Positions 34,494 through 44,328 of a DNA stretch of 64,000 nt are shown here, in pieces. This stretch comes from Streptomyces sp. CB01635 (GTDB lineage Bacteria; Actinomycetota; Actinomycetes; Streptomycetales; Streptomycetaceae). The stretch covers positions 73,131-137,130 of the forward strand of contig NZ_NNBL01000009.1 of assembly GCF_002803065.1 (NCBI RefSeq), in the 5' to 3' direction. The notes under the pieces are model-generated. The model ran no database searches, was not told the origin of the DNA, and worked only from the letters and a program-made list of their open reading frames with translations. The first letter of the stretch is position 1. The number at the start of each line of letters is the position of its first letter. The position numbers and the translations under genes were made by a program.

Positions 34494-37053
34494 GGCCGTG
34501 TCGGCGCCGCGCCGAGACACCGCTAAGCACACGGAGGCGACACCCGCTTCCTCCGGCGGTGGCCTGAGCCACCGCCAGATCCTGACCATTCTGAGCGGTC
34601 TGATGCTGGGCATGTTCCTGGCCGCGCTCGACCAGACCATCGTCTCCACCTCGATCCGCACCATCGCGGACGACCTGCACGGCCTCAGCCAGCAGGCGTG
34701 GGCGACGACGGCGTACCTGATCACCTCGACGATCGCGACGCCGCTCTACGGCAAGCTGTCCGACCTGCACGGCCGCAAGCCCTACTTCCTGGGCGCGATC
34801 AGCATCTTCATCGTCGGCTCGGCGGCGTGCACGTTCTCGACGTCGATGACCGAACTCGCCGCGTTCCGCGCCCTGCAGGGCATCGGTGCCGGTGGCCTGA
34901 TGTCCCTCGCCCTCGCGATCATCGGCGACATCGTGCCGCCCCGCGAACGGGCCCGCTACCAGGGCTACATGCTCGCCACCTTCGCCACCTCCAGCGTCGC
35001 GGGGCCGCTCATCGGCGGCTTCCTCGCCGGTCAGGACAGCATTCTGGGCGTCGTCGGCTGGCGCTGGGTGTTCCTGGTGAACGTGCCGATCGGCATCATC
35101 GCGCTCTTCGTCGTCGCCAAGGTCCTCAACATCCCGCACACCCGCCGCGCCCGGCGGATCGACTGGTGGGGCGCGTTCACCATCGCGCTCGGCGTCGTGC
35201 CGCTGCTCCTGGTGGCCGAGCAGGGCCGCGAGTGGGGCTGGGACTCGTCCAGGTCCCTTTCCTGCTACGGCATCGGCGTCGTCGGCATCATCTCCTGGAT
35301 CCTCGTCGAGCGCCGGATGGGCGACGACGCGCTGATCCCGATGCGCCTGTTCCGCAACGCGATCTTCAGCAAGACCAGCCTGCTGTCCGTCCTCATCGGC
35401 GCGGGCATGTTCGGCGGAATGCTGATGATCCCGCAGTACTTGCAGATCGTGAAGGGCGCGAGCCCCACCAAGTCCGGTCTCGAGATGCTGCCGCTGATGC
35501 TCGGCATGATCATCGCGTCCATCGTCTCCGGCCAGATCACCGCGAAGACGGGCCGCTACAAGATCTTCCCGACCATCGGCACCGTCCTCATGGTCACGGC
35601 GCTGCTGCTCTTCCACTTCAAGGTCCAGTGGGACACTCCGCTGTGGGAGAGCATGGTCTACATGCTCGTCTTCGGCCTCGGCCTCGGCGGCTGCATGCAG
35701 ACCCTGGTGCTCGCCGTGCAGAACGCCGTGCCGCCGCAGGACATGGGCGTGGCGACCGCGTCGTCCACGTTCTTCCGGCAGATGGGCGCCACCGCCGGTA
35801 CGGCCATCTTCCTGTCGGTGCTGTTCTCGAACGTCGGCGACAAGATCTCCTCGGCGTTCAGGTCGGCCGCCGGGACGCACCAGTTCCAGTCCGCGCTGCA
35901 CGACCCGGCGGTCCTGTCCGACCCGGCCAACAAGCCGGTCCTCGACATGCTGCAGCACCCCGGCGCGGGCGGCGGCAGCTCCGACGTACTGAGCGACTCG
36001 TCGTTCATCCAGCACCTGGACCCGCGCCTGGCCGAGCCCTTCAAGCAGGGGTTCGCCGACTCCATGCACGTGGTGTTCCTTATCGCGGCGGGCGTGATCG
36101 CGGTCGCGTTCCTCATGGTTCTGTGGACCAAGGAGGTCCCGCTGCGCAAGATGTCGGGCCTTGAGGCGCGGGCGGCGGAGGAGGGCGGCACCGCTTCGGA
36201 TGCCGCCGCCGAGGCGCCCGTGACGGCGATGGCTGACACGGCGGAGGCGGTGGAGGCGGCCCCGGTCGCCTCGCTCGCCACCGCCCTCGCGGACGAACCC
36301 GCCTCAGGTGTCCGCGGCCACATCCGCGACATCGCGGGATCGCCCGTGGCGGGCGCCGTGGTCACGCTGATCGACCTGCGCGGCAGCCAGCTCGGCCGTA
36401 CGACGACGCAGGCGGACGGCCGTTACGCGGTCGCCGCGCCCGCCGAGGGAACGTACGTCCTAATCGCCTCCGGCGGTGCCCGGCAGCCGCAGGCCACCAC
36501 CATCACGGTGGCCGACGGCCTGGTCGACTTCGACCTGGTGCTCTCCGGCACGGCCGGCCTGACCGGCACGGTCCTGGCCAGCCCCGACGACCGGCCGCTG
36601 CCCGGCGCCCTGGTCACCGCGACCGACGTGCGCGGCGAGGTCGTCGCCTCCGCAGCGGCCGACCACACCGGCGAATTCGGCATCGCCGACCTGTCCTCCG
36701 GCAACTACACCCTCGTGGTCAGCGCCCCCGGACACCGTCCGGCGGCCCTGCCGGCCGAGGTCACGGGCGGCACCGCCAACCGCTACGAGATCCGCCTCGC
36801 CCCTGGCGCCCACGTCCACGGCACCGTCCGCAACCGCGCGGGCCACCCGGTCGACGACGCCCGGGTCACGCTCCTCGACGCGGCGGGCAACACGGTCGCC
36901 ACGACGGTCACCGACGCGCACGGCGCCTACGCGTTCAACGACCTGGACACCGGCCACTACACCGTGATCGCCAGCGGATACGCGCCCCAGGCCGTGCCGC
37001 TGCGGGTGAGCGGCGAGGGCGAGAAGGACGCGGACGTGAATCTGGGGCACTGA
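34486..37053 (+). CDS. DHA2-type MFS efflux protein with C-terminal carboxypeptidase-regulatory-like domains
   Basis: An 855-residue fusion. Residues 25-560 are a 14-helix drug:H+ antiporter (EmrB/QacA type): LDQTIVSTSIRTIADDL (motif D1), GKLSDLHGRKPYFLGAISIF (motif A) and LRALQGIGAGG-type motif B are visible. Residues about 605-855 hold three tandem beta-sandwich domains of the CarboxypepD_reg kind, each with a GxVxDxxGxPVxGAxVTLID start (RGHIRDIAGSPVAGAVVTLI, LTGTVLASPDDRPLPGALVT, VHGTVRNRAGHPVDDARVTL) and a DGRYAV/DHTGEFGI/DAHGAYAF turn. The long Ala/Glu linker at about 575-605 is cytoplasmic or external depending on topology; with 14 helices the tail should be cytoplasmic. Its role is unknown. 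Co-transcribed with marR. Confidence 0.9.
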   Translation: MSEAVSAPRRDTAKHTEATPASSGGGLSHRQILTILSGLMLGMFLAALDQTIVSTSIRTIADDLHGLSQQAWATTAYLITSTIATPLYGKLSDLHGRKPYFLGAISIFIVGSAACTFSTSMTELAAFRALQGIGAGGLMSLALAIIGDIVPPRERARYQGYMLATFATSSVAGPLIGGFLAGQDSILGVVGWRWVFLVNVPIGIIALFVVAKVLNIPHTRRARRIDWWGAFTIALGVVPLLLVAEQGREWGWDSSRSLSCYGIGVVGIISWILVERRMGDDALIPMRLFRNAIFSKTSLLSVLIGAGMFGGMLMIPQYLQIVKGASPTKSGLEMLPLMLGMIIASIVSGQITAKTGRYKIFPTIGTVLMVTALLLFHFKVQWDTPLWESMVYMLVFGLGLGGCMQTLVLAVQNAVPPQDMGVATASSTFFRQMGATAGTAIFLSVLFSNVGDKISSAFRSAAGTHQFQSALHDPAVLSDPANKPVLDMLQHPGAGGGSSDVLSDSSFIQHLDPRLAEPFKQGFADSMHVVFLIAAGVIAVAFLMVLWTKEVPLRKMSGLEARAAEEGGTASDAAAEAPVTAMADTAEAVEAAPVASLATALADEPASGVRGHIRDIAGSPVAGAVVTLIDLRGSQLGRTTTQADGRYAVAAPAEGTYVLIASGGARQPQATTITVADGLVDFDLVLSGTAGLTGTVLASPDDRPLPGALVTATDVRGEVVASAAADHTGEFGIADLSSGNYTLVVSAPGHRPAALPAEVTGGTANRYEIRLAPGAHVHGTVRNRAGHPVDDARVTLLDAAGNTVATTVTDAHGAYAFNDLDTGHYTVIASGYAPQAVPLRVSGEGEKDADVNLGH

Positions 37054-37123
37054 CCGACACAGGTGCCCGAAGCGAACGCGATCTGCGAGCGAGTCGTGGG
37101 GTACGTGCCGCCCCTGCCGTCAA

Positions 37124-37151
37124 CCTTGGCCGCCCGGCTGGGCGGCCAAGG
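37124..37151. terminator. Hairpin terminator between convergent efflux and aldo-keto reductase genes
   Basis: A perfect 12-bp stem, CCTTGGCCGCCC with its complement, encloses a GGCT loop. It lies about 70 bp after the efflux stop and 58 bp from the opposing stop. Confidence 0.75.
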
Positions 37152-37209
37152 GCATCGGCACAACCGATCAGGAAGCGTTGTCGACGGACTGTGCCTCGCC
37201 ATTGCTGCG

Positions 37210-38247
37210 TCAGTTCGGTGAACGGCGGCGCAGCGCGGAGTCGGTGAGCGAGGGCGGGGTGTAACCACCGTCGCGGGCCGAGAGGTTGGAGCCGGGTGGG
37301 ACGATCTCGTCGATCCGGTCGAGTACGTCCTGGCTCAGCCGGATCTTGTCCGCGCCCAGCTGGCTCTCCAGCTGTTCGAAGGTACGCGGCCCGATGATCG
37401 CCGAGGTGATCGCGGGGTGTTCCAGTACGAAGGCCAAGGCCAGCTGTACGAGGGTGACGCCGGCTTCCTCGGCGAGCAGGGCGAGGGCCTCGGTGGCCGC
37501 CAGCTTGGCGGCGTTCTCCGGTGAGGTGATGTCGAAGCGGGCCGCCTGGCGTTCGGCACGGCTGGACGCGGGCTGCCCGGCGCCCTTGCGGTAGCGCCCC
37601 GAGAGCCAGCCGCCCGCGAGGGGGCTCCAGGACAGCACGGCGAGACCGTAGCGCTGCGCCACGGGCAGGACCTCGCGTTCGATACCGCGCGCCAGCAGGG
37701 AGTACGGGGGCTGCTCGGCCACGACGCGTTCCCGGCCCCGACGCTCAGCGAGCCACTGGCCCTCGACGATGGAGGAGGGTTCGAAGGTGGAGGTGCCGAT
37801 GTAGCGGATCTTGCCCTGCTGTACCAGGTGGGAGAGCGCGCCGAGCGTCTCGTCGAAGTCGGTGTCGGGCTCGGGGCGGTGCACCTGGTAGAGGTCGATC
37901 CAGTCGGTGCCCAGCCGCCGCAGGCTGTTCTCCACCTCACGGATGATCCAACGGCGGCTGTTTCCCTGTTCGTTGGGGTCGCTGCCGAGGCTTCCGTGGA
38001 ACTTGGTGGCGAGCACGACGTTGTCACGCCGCCCGCCGGACAGGGCCTTGCCGACGATGGTCTCGGACTCGCCCTCGGAGTACACGTCTGCGGTGTCGAC
38101 GAAGTTGATGCCCGAGTCCAGGGCGTGGTGGATGATCCGGACGCTGTCGACATGGTCCGTGTTGCCCCGTGCTCCGAACATCATGGTGCCCAGGCACAGC
38201 GGGCTCACCTTGACGCCGGTGCGTCCGAGATTGCGGTACTCCGTCAT
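37210..38247 (-). CDS. Aldo/keto reductase
   Basis: A 345-residue NADPH-dependent oxidoreductase with a TIM barrel. Catalytic residues are visible as FVDTADVYSEGESE (Asp, Tyr), VLATKFHG (Lys) and LYQVHRPEPDTDFDET (His). The C-terminal cofactor segment AIIGPRTFEQLESQL is typical of the tas/YghZ-like family. It is last in the leftward organosulfur operon and overlaps the ABC exporter stop by ATGA. It may reduce an aldehyde released by the LLM monooxygenase; this role is inferred from the operon. Confidence 0.9.
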   Translation of the reverse strand: MTEYRNLGRTGVKVSPLCLGTMMFGARGNTDHVDSVRIIHHALDSGINFVDTADVYSEGESETIVGKALSGGRRDNVVLATKFHGSLGSDPNEQGNSRRWIIREVENSLRRLGTDWIDLYQVHRPEPDTDFDETLGALSHLVQQGKIRYIGTSTFEPSSIVEGQWLAERRGRERVVAEQPPYSLLARGIEREVLPVAQRYGLAVLSWSPLAGGWLSGRYRKGAGQPASSRAERQAARFDITSPENAAKLAATEALALLAEEAGVTLVQLALAFVLEHPAITSAIIGPRTFEQLESQLGADKIRLSQDVLDRIDEIVPPGSNLSARDGGYTPPSLTDSALRRRSPN

Positions 38248-41200
38248 CGTGCGTTCTCCTTGACGAGTTCATTGATCTTCAGGTGATCCACCGAGGCGGG
38301 GTGCCCGCCCTGCTGGAAGGCCTGCCACAGTTGGTGGTACGGACCCCGCGCGGCGAGGAGTCCGGCATGGGTGCCGTCTTCCACGACGGCTCCGGCGTCG
38401 AGGACCACCACCCGGTCGGCGCGGGCGGCGGTGGTCAGGCGGTGGGCGACCACGATGGTCGTACGCCGACGGGCCAGGGCCTCGGTGGCCGCGGCGACCC
38501 TGCGTTCCGTGGCCAGGTCGAGCGAGGCGGTGGCCTCGTCGAGCAACAGAACGTCCGGGTCGACGAGTTCGGCCCGGGCAAGGGCCAGGAGCTGGCGTTG
38601 CCCGGCGGACAGATTGCGGCCCCGCTCCCCCACGGGCTGCAGGTAGCCCAGCGGCAGCCCGGCGACCATCTCGTGGGCACCGACGGCGCGGGCCGCGGCC
38701 TCCACCTCGGCGCGGGTCGCTTCCGGCCACCCGTAGGCGATGGCGTCCCGGACCGTACCGCTGAACAGGTGCGGCTCCTGCGGCACCACCCCCAGCCTTC
38801 GGCGCAGACCGGTCAGGTCGAGGTCGCGCAGATCGTGGCCGTCCACCCGGACCGTGCCCGCTGTCGGGTCGTAGAACCGGGCGAGCAGCTTGACGACCGT
38901 CGACTTGCCCGCGCCGGTGGCACCGACCAGGGCAACGGTCTCGCCCGGTGCGATGCTCAGGCAGAGTCCGTGCAGTACTTCCCGGCCACCACCGCCCGGG
39001 TAGCCGAAGGACACTCCGTCGAACTCGATCTCCCCGCGCAACTTCTCCACCGGCAGGGGGTGTTCAGCGGGTGGGGTGCCTGCCGGGGTCTGCATCAGCG
39101 CCCGTAGCCTGCCGAGGCCGACGACGGCCTGCTGGTAGCCGTCGAACACCTGGGAGAGCTGCTGGATCGGCGAGAAGAACAGCTCGACGTAGAGCAGGAA
39201 GGCGATCAGGGTGCCCCCGCTCAGCTCTCCCGAGCGGACGTGACCGGCTCCGACGACCAGCACGGCCGCGGTCGACAGTGTGCCCAGGAACTCCACGAAC
39301 GGGAAGAACGTGCCCATGTAGCGCTGGGCGCGCAGCCGTGAGTCCCTGAAGGCCCAGGCCAGTCGGGCGAAGTCGCGGGCGTTGCGCTGCTCGCGGCGGA
39401 AGGCCTGGGTGACGCGGATGGCGGTGACGTTCTCCTGGAGGCAGGCGTTGACGGCGCTGATACGTTCCCTGGCCTCCCGGTAGGCGGGCACCGAGTAGTG
39501 CTGGAAGAGGACAGTGGCGCCGGCCAGGAGGGGCAGGACGGCGAGCAGGACCGCGGCGAGGCCGGCGTCGATGATCAGCAGGGTGAGAAGGACACCGAGG
39601 ATGGTCAGCAGGCTGACGACGGCGGTGATCAGTCCGGTCTGCAGGAAGTTCGACAGGGCGTCCACATCGGTGGTCATCCGGGTCATGATGCGGCCGCCGA
39701 GCTCGCGCTCGTAGTAGTCGAGGCCGAGGCGCTGGAGTTGCGCGAAGGTCTTCACGCGCAGGGTGTACAGCAGCCGTTCACCGGTGCGTCCCGTCGTGCG
39801 GACTTGGGCCACTCCGATCAGCCAGTTCCCGGCGACGACGAGACCGGCTGCCGCGGCTGCGGCCAGCAGGATGTCTCCGGCGTGCCGGGCGACGCCGTGG
39901 TCCACTCCGTGGCGTACGAGGACGGGCACCGCGATCTGTGCGACCGCGTCCAGGGCGACCAGGAGCAGGCCGAGGAGAAGCGGGAGACGGAACGGCCGCA
40001 GCAGGGTGCCGAGGTGGAAGGCCGGGTCGGCGGCCACGGCCTCCTCGGTGGGCACCCTCGGGTCGGCCGGGGGCAGCGGAAGCCGGGCGAGTGCGGCGAT
40101 CAGTTCGGGGCTGGGTGGCGCGGAGCTGAGCACTCCGCCACCGGGTCCACCTCGTCCGGGACCCGAGGTGGCTGCCGCCTCGGCCAGGGCCTGGGCGGCC
40201 CGGACCGCTGCGCCTTCGTCGGTGTCGCGGCCGAAGTGAGCGGGCCGCTGCCACAGGTGGGAGGTGACTTCGCCGGGCGGTGGTGCGGCGCGTGCCGCTT
40301 CCGCCGCCTCGGCCGCATCCGTCGCCGCACCGGTCGAGAGCAGGTCGCGGAACAGGGCCGACCGGTCAAGGAGTTCGTCCAGCGTGCCGGTGTCCGTGAT
40401 CCTTCCGCCGTCCAGGACGGCGATCCGGTCGGCGAGCTCCAGAGTCGATCTGCGGTGCGCGACGATGAGGGTGGTGCGGCGGCGGGTCGCCTCTCGCAGC
40501 CTGGTGTGGATCTCGGCTTCCACTCGGGCGTCGATGGCCGATGTGGCGTCGTCGAGGACGAGCACGGCAGGGTCGCCGACCAGGGCTCGGGCGAGTGCCA
40601 GCCGCTGCCGCTGACCGCCGGAGAGCGTGAGGCCCTGTTCGCCTACGACGGTGTCGTACCCGTTGGGCATCCGTTCGATGAACTCGTCGGCCCTGGCGAT
40701 CGCGGCGGCGGCCCGTATCTGCTCATCGGTGGCGTCCGGGACGCCGTAGGCGATGTTCGCCCGCACCGTGTCCGAGAGCAGCAGGCTCTCTTCGAAGACG
40801 AAGCCGATACGGGAACGCAGCGACTCCAGAGTGAGGTCGCGTACGTCGACGCCTCCCACCCGTACCGAACCGGACGGCACGTCGTAGAAGCGGGGCAGCA
40901 GAGCCGCGGCGGTCGACTTCCCGGAGCCGGCCGGACCGATCAGGGCGACCGCCTCGCCGGGGCGCACATCGAGGGTGAAGCCGTGCAGCAGCGGTTCGCC
41001 GTCCCCGTATCCGAAGGTGACGTTCTGCCAGGACAGTGGCGCAGGGCGGTCGGGCAGTTCCTGCGCACCTGGCGCGTCGGTGATCAGCGGGGCCTCGTCG
41101 ACGACCTCCAGGACCCGTTCGGCCCCGGCCCGTGCCTGTTGCCAGACGGTGAGCAGGGTCGCCACCTGGCGTACGGGCGTGACGAAGGAGCCGAGATAGG

Positions 41201-42080
41201 TGGTGAAGGCGAGGAAGGTGCCCAGCGAGATCCGGCCGTGCAGGGCCATCCAGCCACCGAGGGCCAGTACGGCGACCTGGCCGAGGGCGGGGACCGCCTG
41301 GAGGGCCGGGTTGTAGCGGCTGGTGAAGCGGACCACCCGCAGCCGGGAGGAGAACAGCCGGCGGGCGCGTTCCTCAAGGCCGGTCAGTTCCCGTGCCTCC
41401 TGGCCGAATCCCTTCACCACGCGGACGCCGGTCACAGTCGCCTCGACCCTCGAGGCGACCTCGGCGGCCTCCATCTGGGCGTGCCAGTTGGCGGGGAAGA
41501 GGTCGCGGCGGCTGCGCAGGGCGATCAGCCAGAGCACCGGGCCGACGATCAGCGCCACCACGGTCAGCGGCGGGGACAGCAACGCCATGAAGACCAGCGA
41601 GAAGAGGAACATCAGGGCGTTGCCCGTGAGGTTGGGCAGGAACTGCAGCAGGGTCTGGATCAGTGTGATGTCGGAGATGGACCGGCTCACCACCTGCCCG
41701 GTGCGCAGATCGTCCTGCTGTGCGCCGCCGAGGCGCAGCAGAGCCGCGAAGGCGTCGTTACGGAGGTCGTACTGCACACCGAGGGAGAGCCTGCCGGAGC
41801 GGTAGCGGCGGGTGAAAGCCGCCGCGAAGCGGACGGCGCCGAGTCCGGCGAGCAGGATGGTCCAGGGAGCGAGCGAAGCGGTGGTGCCCGCCGCCACCCC
41901 GTCCACCACATGGCGCAGGACGAGGGGCAGTGTGGCGGTGGCGACGGCGGCCACAGCGGCGGCGCCGAAGGCGAGCAGGAGGTCGGCGCGGTGGCGCAGG
42001 CAGTACCCCAGCAGCCGCCGGGCCCACCGGGCCCAAGGCTGCTGGGGCGTACTGGTTTCCTGGGATGGACAGTCCGTCAC
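38244..42080 (-). CDS. Double ABC exporter: two TMD-NBD half-transporters fused in one chain
   Basis: A 1278-residue protein with order TMD-NBD-TMD-NBD. The first half has six helices (residues ~25-320) and an NBD with Walker A GPAGSGKS (~385), signature LSGGQRQR (~487) and Walker B VLVLDDATSAIDA. A Gly/Pro-rich linker (~610-690) leads to a second six-helix domain and an NBD with Walker A GATGAGKST (~1058), signature LSAGQRQL (~1157) and Walker B VLLLDEATASLDL. In the first NBD the catalytic Glu after Walker B is Asp (LDDATS), so it is a degenerate, likely low-turnover site. GTGA overlap with the LLM gene and ATGA overlap with the aldo-keto reductase gene couple it to both. Substrate unknown. 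Confidence 0.92.
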   Translation of the reverse strand: MTDCPSQETSTPQQPWARWARRLLGYCLRHRADLLLAFGAAAVAAVATATLPLVLRHVVDGVAAGTTASLAPWTILLAGLGAVRFAAAFTRRYRSGRLSLGVQYDLRNDAFAALLRLGGAQQDDLRTGQVVSRSISDITLIQTLLQFLPNLTGNALMFLFSLVFMALLSPPLTVVALIVGPVLWLIALRSRRDLFPANWHAQMEAAEVASRVEATVTGVRVVKGFGQEARELTGLEERARRLFSSRLRVVRFTSRYNPALQAVPALGQVAVLALGGWMALHGRISLGTFLAFTTYLGSFVTPVRQVATLLTVWQQARAGAERVLEVVDEAPLITDAPGAQELPDRPAPLSWQNVTFGYGDGEPLLHGFTLDVRPGEAVALIGPAGSGKSTAAALLPRFYDVPSGSVRVGGVDVRDLTLESLRSRIGFVFEESLLLSDTVRANIAYGVPDATDEQIRAAAAIARADEFIERMPNGYDTVVGEQGLTLSGGQRQRLALARALVGDPAVLVLDDATSAIDARVEAEIHTRLREATRRRTTLIVAHRRSTLELADRIAVLDGGRITDTGTLDELLDRSALFRDLLSTGAATDAAEAAEAARAAPPPGEVTSHLWQRPAHFGRDTDEGAAVRAAQALAEAAATSGPGRGGPGGGVLSSAPPSPELIAALARLPLPPADPRVPTEEAVAADPAFHLGTLLRPFRLPLLLGLLLVALDAVAQIAVPVLVRHGVDHGVARHAGDILLAAAAAAGLVVAGNWLIGVAQVRTTGRTGERLLYTLRVKTFAQLQRLGLDYYERELGGRIMTRMTTDVDALSNFLQTGLITAVVSLLTILGVLLTLLIIDAGLAAVLLAVLPLLAGATVLFQHYSVPAYREARERISAVNACLQENVTAIRVTQAFRREQRNARDFARLAWAFRDSRLRAQRYMGTFFPFVEFLGTLSTAAVLVVGAGHVRSGELSGGTLIAFLLYVELFFSPIQQLSQVFDGYQQAVVGLGRLRALMQTPAGTPPAEHPLPVEKLRGEIEFDGVSFGYPGGGGREVLHGLCLSIAPGETVALVGATGAGKSTVVKLLARFYDPTAGTVRVDGHDLRDLDLTGLRRRLGVVPQEPHLFSGTVRDAIAYGWPEATRAEVEAAARAVGAHEMVAGLPLGYLQPVGERGRNLSAGQRQLLALARAELVDPDVLLLDEATASLDLATERRVAAATEALARRRTTIVVAHRLTTAARADRVVVLDAGAVVEDGTHAGLLAARGPYHQLWQAFQQGGHPASVDHLKINELVKENAR

Positions 42081-43522
42081 CGGGCCGCCGCCAGGGCGAT
42101 GCCGGTGTGCCCCTCGCCGGCGTCGACGGTGTCGAACAGCCGGTTGGCGGGGCGCGGGAGTCCGTAGTGCTCACGCAATGTGGAGCCGGTGTACTCGGTA
42201 CGGAACAGGCCCCGTTCCTGGAGGATCGGCACCACCCGGTCCACGAAGACCTCCAGGCCGGACGGGAGCACGGCGGGCATGATGTTGAAGCCGTCCGCCG
42301 CACCGCTGTCGTACCAGTGCTCGATGGTGTCCGCGACCTGCTCCGCCGTACCGGCGAAGGTGCGGTGGCCGCGGCCGCCGCCGAGCCGCCCGATGAGCTG
42401 ACGCACGGTCAGCCGCTCGCGCCTTGCCAGCTCCACGATGAGCGTGTAGCGGCTCTTGGCGCCCTCGATCTCCTCCTCGGTGGGAATGTCGTCGGGGAGT
42501 TCCGCATCGAGGTCCAGATCGTCGGGGGCGATCTTCAACCGCTGGGCGAGCTGCCGCTTTGCGTACTCGGGAACGATCAGCCGGTCGAGCTCGGCGTCCA
42601 GCTCCAGCGCCTGCGCCTCGGTGTCGCCGATGACGGGGACAATGCCGGGGAGGATCTTGATGCCGTCCGGATCGCGGCCGAGTGTCCGTGCGCGCTGCTT
42701 GACGTCCTTGTAGAAGGTGATTCCCTCCTCCAGGGTCTGCTGCGCGGTGAACACTGCTTCCGCGTACCGGGCGGCGAAGTCCTTGCCGTCCTCACTGGAA
42801 CCTGCCTGGACGAGCAACGGGTAGCCCTGTGGCGGACGTTGTACGTTCAGGGGTCCGTCGACCCGGAAGAACTCGCCGGTGTGGTCGATGCGACGGACCC
42901 GCTCGGCCAGGGCATGTACGCCGCTTTCCTTGTCGGCGATCACCGCGTCGTCCGCCCAGCTGTCCCACAGCTTGGTGGAGACCTCGACGAACTCCCCGGC
43001 ACGCCGGTAGCGGTCCGCATGCAGGGGCGTGTCGTCGAGGCCGAAGTTACGGGCCGCGTCGGCGCCCGCGGTGGTGACGATGTTCCAGCCGGCCCGGCCG
43101 CCCGAGACATGGTCCAACGAGGCGAACCGGCGGGCCAGGTTGTACGGCTCGTTGTAGCTGGTGGAGGCGGTGGCGATGAGGCCGATGTGCCGGGTGGCCC
43201 CCGCCAGCGCGGTGAGCAGGACTGTGGGCTCCAGCTTGGCCGCCGGCCGTCGGCCGGGGTCCCCCATCAGGACGGGGCTGTCAGCCAGGAACAGCGAGTC
43301 CAGCTTGCCGCGTTCGGCGATCCGGGCCAGGTTCTTGTAGTGCTCGATGTCCGAGTTCGCCTCTGCCGGACTCTCGGGAAGCCGCCAGGAGGCCTCGTGG
43401 TGACCGGTGGACATCAGGAACGCGTTCAGGTGCAGCGGCTTGCGGCCGGACTCGCGCCCCGTGTGCGGCCTGCTCTCGGATTCCGCCTGCGCTTCCGTCC
43501 GGTCTTCTGTCTTGCGTGCCAT
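42077..43522 (-). CDS. LLM-class FMNH2-dependent monooxygenase (NtaA/SnaA/DszA-like)
   Basis: A 481-residue flavin monooxygenase. ATG 43522 is chosen (GAGGAG upstream); a short in-frame extension exists. Family features are LHLNAFLMSTGHHEASWRLP near the N-terminus, LEPTVLLTALAGATRHIGLI, TSYNEPYNLARRFASLDHVS and GRAGWNIVTTAGADAARNFG in the middle, and PPQGYPLLVQAGSSEDGKDF. These place it with nitrilotriacetate, pristinamycin and dibenzothiophene-sulfone monooxygenases, which need FMNH2 from a partner reductase. The reductase gene at 46293 opens the same operon. With the SsuABC-like importer, oxidative C-S cleavage for sulfur scavenging is the most likely job (inference). Confidence 0.9.
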   Translation of the reverse strand: MARKTEDRTEAQAESESRPHTGRESGRKPLHLNAFLMSTGHHEASWRLPESPAEANSDIEHYKNLARIAERGKLDSLFLADSPVLMGDPGRRPAAKLEPTVLLTALAGATRHIGLIATASTSYNEPYNLARRFASLDHVSGGRAGWNIVTTAGADAARNFGLDDTPLHADRYRRAGEFVEVSTKLWDSWADDAVIADKESGVHALAERVRRIDHTGEFFRVDGPLNVQRPPQGYPLLVQAGSSEDGKDFAARYAEAVFTAQQTLEEGITFYKDVKQRARTLGRDPDGIKILPGIVPVIGDTEAQALELDAELDRLIVPEYAKRQLAQRLKIAPDDLDLDAELPDDIPTEEEIEGAKSRYTLIVELARRERLTVRQLIGRLGGGRGHRTFAGTAEQVADTIEHWYDSGAADGFNIMPAVLPSGLEVFVDRVVPILQERGLFRTEYTGSTLREHYGLPRPANRLFDTVDAGEGHTGIALAAAR

Positions 43523-43536
43523 GGGGCTTCGTCTCC

Positions 43537-44328
43537 TCAAGAGGTGGTGGGCTGGTGCTGCGCCACACCGAGGGCGGCGAGCAGCGTGTCGCGGTATTCC
43601 TGGAAGCGGGGTTCGCGCGGGGACCGCGGGGTGGGCAGGTCGACGGCGAGGTCCACGGAGATGCGGCCGTCGTCCAGGACCAGCACCCGGTCGGCGAGTT
43701 CCACTGCCTCGTCGACGTCATGGGTGACCAGCAGCACGGCGGGGCGGTGTCGCTCGTACAGCTCGCGCAGCAGTCCGTGCATTTTGATCCGCGTGAGGGC
43801 GTCCAGGGCGCCGAACGGCTCGTCGGCCAGGAGCAGTTCGGGATCACGGACCAGGGCGCGGGCGAGCGCGGCGCGCTGCTGCTCACCGCCGGACAGTTCA
43901 TGCGGCCAGGAGCGCTCGCGGCCCTCCAGGCCGACTTCGGCCAGGGCTGTCAGACCGCGCTCTTGGGACCCGGGACCGCGCAGGCCCAGGACGACGTTGT
44001 CCAGTACCCGGAGCCAGGGCAGCAGCCTGGAGTCCTGGAAGGAGAGCGAGACCCGCTCGGGGACGATGAGTTCGCCGGAGCCTTCCACCGTATGGTCGAG
44101 GCGGGCGACGGCCCGCAGCAGCGTGGACTTGCCCGAGCCGCTGCGGCCGAGGAGTGCCGTGAACTCGCCCGGCGCCAGGGTGAGATCGAGTTCCTTCAGT
44201 ACGATCCGGTCCCCGAACTTCCGTACCAGGCCGGTCGTCCGTACCGCGAGCCGGTCGCCGCCGTGGTCCTCGCTCCCCGATCCGGTCGCGGGCCGGATCT
44301 CGGTCAGCCCGCCAGAGTGCGTCGCCAT
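43537..44328 (-). CDS. ABC transporter ATPase, SsuB/TauB type
   Basis: A 263-residue ATPase starting at ATG 44328, overlapping the permease gene by 25 bp. It has Walker A GRSGSGKSTLLRAVARL, Q-loop LSFQDSRLLPWLRVLDNVVL, signature LSGGEQQRAALARALV, Walker B LLLADEPFGALDALTR and switch His LVTHDVDEAVELADRV. The LLPWLxVxDN pattern after the Q-loop is typical of nitrate/sulfonate/taurine importers. It powers the adjacent permease. Confidence 0.9.
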   Translation of the reverse strand: MATHSGGLTEIRPATGSGSEDHGGDRLAVRTTGLVRKFGDRIVLKELDLTLAPGEFTALLGRSGSGKSTLLRAVARLDHTVEGSGELIVPERVSLSFQDSRLLPWLRVLDNVVLGLRGPGSQERGLTALAEVGLEGRERSWPHELSGGEQQRAALARALVRDPELLLADEPFGALDALTRIKMHGLLRELYERHRPAVLLVTHDVDEAVELADRVLVLDDGRISVDLAVDLPTPRSPREPRFQEYRDTLLAALGVAQHQPTTS

